NCBI GenBank assembly: GCA_037178625.1
Contig: CM074149.1
Span: 744,001-808,000 of the forward strand
Origin: Skeletonema tropicum
Taxonomy: Eukaryota; Bacillariophyta; Thalassiosirophyceae; Thalassiosirales; Thalassiosiraceae
Length of the DNA stretch: 64,000 bases
Direction: 5' to 3'
Positions 63,048-64,000 of this stretch are shown in pieces. The stretch's first letter is position 1, and every line of letters starts with the position of its first letter. The notes beneath the pieces are model-generated. The model had not been told where the DNA came from, did not search any database, and worked only from the letters and a program-made list of their open reading frames with translations. The position numbers were made by a program, and so were the translations under genes.

Positions 63048-64000
63048 TCATCGTACAGTTCCATCGACTGCGTCAGTTTCTTCACTTTTGATCTTGTGAC
63101 GTTCGTTTTGGTGGATTTTCAGTGCACGTTCTCCGATAAATCGCTGTCTACATCCACAACAAATATGAATTCGTGTATCCATCTTCATGTAAGCACTGCG
63201 TAATGCCTCATCTTCGTGTTCAAAGTCATCCTGAACTCGAAGTGACGGGCATTCATTCATTTGTAATTCCCAATCAAGCAATTCCTCCTCCTCCTCCTCC
63301 TGCTGCTGCTGCTCTTCATTTTCTTCTTCCTGAGGAGCTTCTTCTACAGCGGTCGGCTGCTGTGTTCGAACGACTTTGGCACGCTTCGATTTTGTAGCCT
63401 TCAACATGGCTTTAATACCTTCCCATATCCATGAGGCGCTTTCAAATTGTAAAGCTTTCATTATCAATTCGTTTCGACGTTTCCCTCTCACTTGGCAGTA
63501 CCTCCTCGACATCTTATTCCTTCTTGGGTGAAAACTCTCAATACTCTCCTCCGCCACATCACCAATACAGCGCCATAACTTGAGTGTGTTCACCAATACA
63601 TCCGATAGCAGAGTGAACCATTTCAATTTGGTCGGAAGTTGTAGAGGGTTCTTGTCGCCAGAGAGAGGCGGGTCGACTACAATCAAGTTATGAATTTGTC
63701 TCTTCAATTCCTTGATGTTGTCTTCAAACTTTTGGATGGCAGCGTCATCCTGTTCTTTGGTGCTCATCATTGTCTTGCATAATTCATACCAGACCTTATA
63801 AATCGCCACCATCTTATCTCTGTACTTCTTCATCGCCTCTCTCAAACTCGGCTCCATCACCTTCTTCATCATCTCATCAAAAAGATGTCCTTGAATCTCC
63901 TCGGCGTTCTTGGCTAAAATCATGAAGTGCGGACCAACGATAACACCGTTAAAGTATACCTGAAGATCAACGTTGAATTCCTTTAGCGTATCCACAATGA
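63048..64000 (-). CDS. Partial gene: protein with C-terminal C2H2-like finger, possibly transposase-derived
   Basis: The frame is open to the right edge with no ATG at its apparent start (first codon GTG), so the 5' part lies outside the window. Visible: a helical region (FDEMMKKVMEPSLREAMKKY), GDVAEESIESFHPRRNKMSR followed by RYCQVRGKRRNEL, then a Gln/Glu-rich stretch and a C-terminal finger C-x2-C-x12-H-x4-H (ICCGCRQRFIGERALKIHQN). The EES-ES-H-x(n)-RRY pattern recalls the C-terminal region of some large eukaryotic DDE transposases; this is a weak inference. Stop at 63048. Confidence 0.55.
   Translation of the reverse strand, partial: IVDTLKEFNVDLQVYFNGVIVGPHFMILAKNAEEIQGHLFDEMMKKVMEPSLREAMKKYRDKMVAIYKVWYELCKTMMSTKEQDDAAIQKFEDNIKELKRQIHNLIVVDPPLSGDKNPLQLPTKLKWFTLLSDVLVNTLKLWRCIGDVAEESIESFHPRRNKMSRRYCQVRGKRRNELIMKALQFESASWIWEGIKAMLKATKSKRAKVVRTQQPTAVEEAPQEEENEEQQQQEEEEEELLDWELQMNECPSLRVQDDFEHEDEALRSAYMKMDTRIHICCGCRQRFIGERALKIHQNERHKIKSEETDAVDGTVR

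Overview
The window looks like nuclear DNA of a diatom, most likely a centric (Thalassiosira-like) species. Evidence: spliceosomal genes with 85-95 bp GT-AG introns, a RAP-domain protein with tandem organelle-RNA-binding repeats, LRR, MYND and MORN families typical of these genomes, a signal peptide followed by Phe as in bipartite plastid targeting, and the remains of a diatom-type (CoDi) Ty1/copia element. No rRNA, tRNA or CRISPR was seen. Layout: 0-2 kb holds an intact LRR gene (-). 2-8 kb is decayed sequence between two 178-bp direct repeats. 8.2-12.6 kb is a five-exon signalling ATPase gene (-) with one in-frame stop. 13.4-17.6 kb is a nest of small mobile DNA: a 580-bp miniature LTR element inside a kinase remnant, a foldback repeat, a broken MYND gene, and an 882-bp TIR element with 8-bp target duplications. 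18-22.4 kb has two intact convergent genes, a succinate/fumarate-type mitochondrial carrier and an RS-rich RAP protein. 23-28.7 kb carries three broken genes (unknown acidic protein, MORN protein, CASTOR/POLLUX-type channel) between two copies of a 205-bp repeat. 29.5-34.5 kb has a long disordered protein and a probable plastid-targeted protein. 36.0-39.2 kb is the most striking object: a 3.2-kb element with about 97% identical 241-bp inverted ends, holding two intact convergent genes, an XPG/FEN1-like nuclease fused to a SWIM zinc finger and a small basic Cys/His protein. 42.5-46.2 kb is a decayed copia element. Between 34.5 and 57.2 kb lie four copies of a small gene (two intact, two frameshifted) with a motif resembling the plant SIAMESE-related CDK inhibitors, accompanied by a conserved non-coding module present five times; a broken 7TM-plus-helical-repeat gene lies among them. 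57.4-64 kb has another decayed gene, a coiled-coil gene with a 500-base assembly gap, and the end of a zinc-finger gene running off the window. Overall: intact housekeeping-type genes alternate with young and old mobile DNA and with genes broken by one to three small lesions. The lesions use all three stop codons, so codon reassignment is unlikely; gene decay, null alleles or assembly error are the options. All calls come from reading the sequence; no database search was run.
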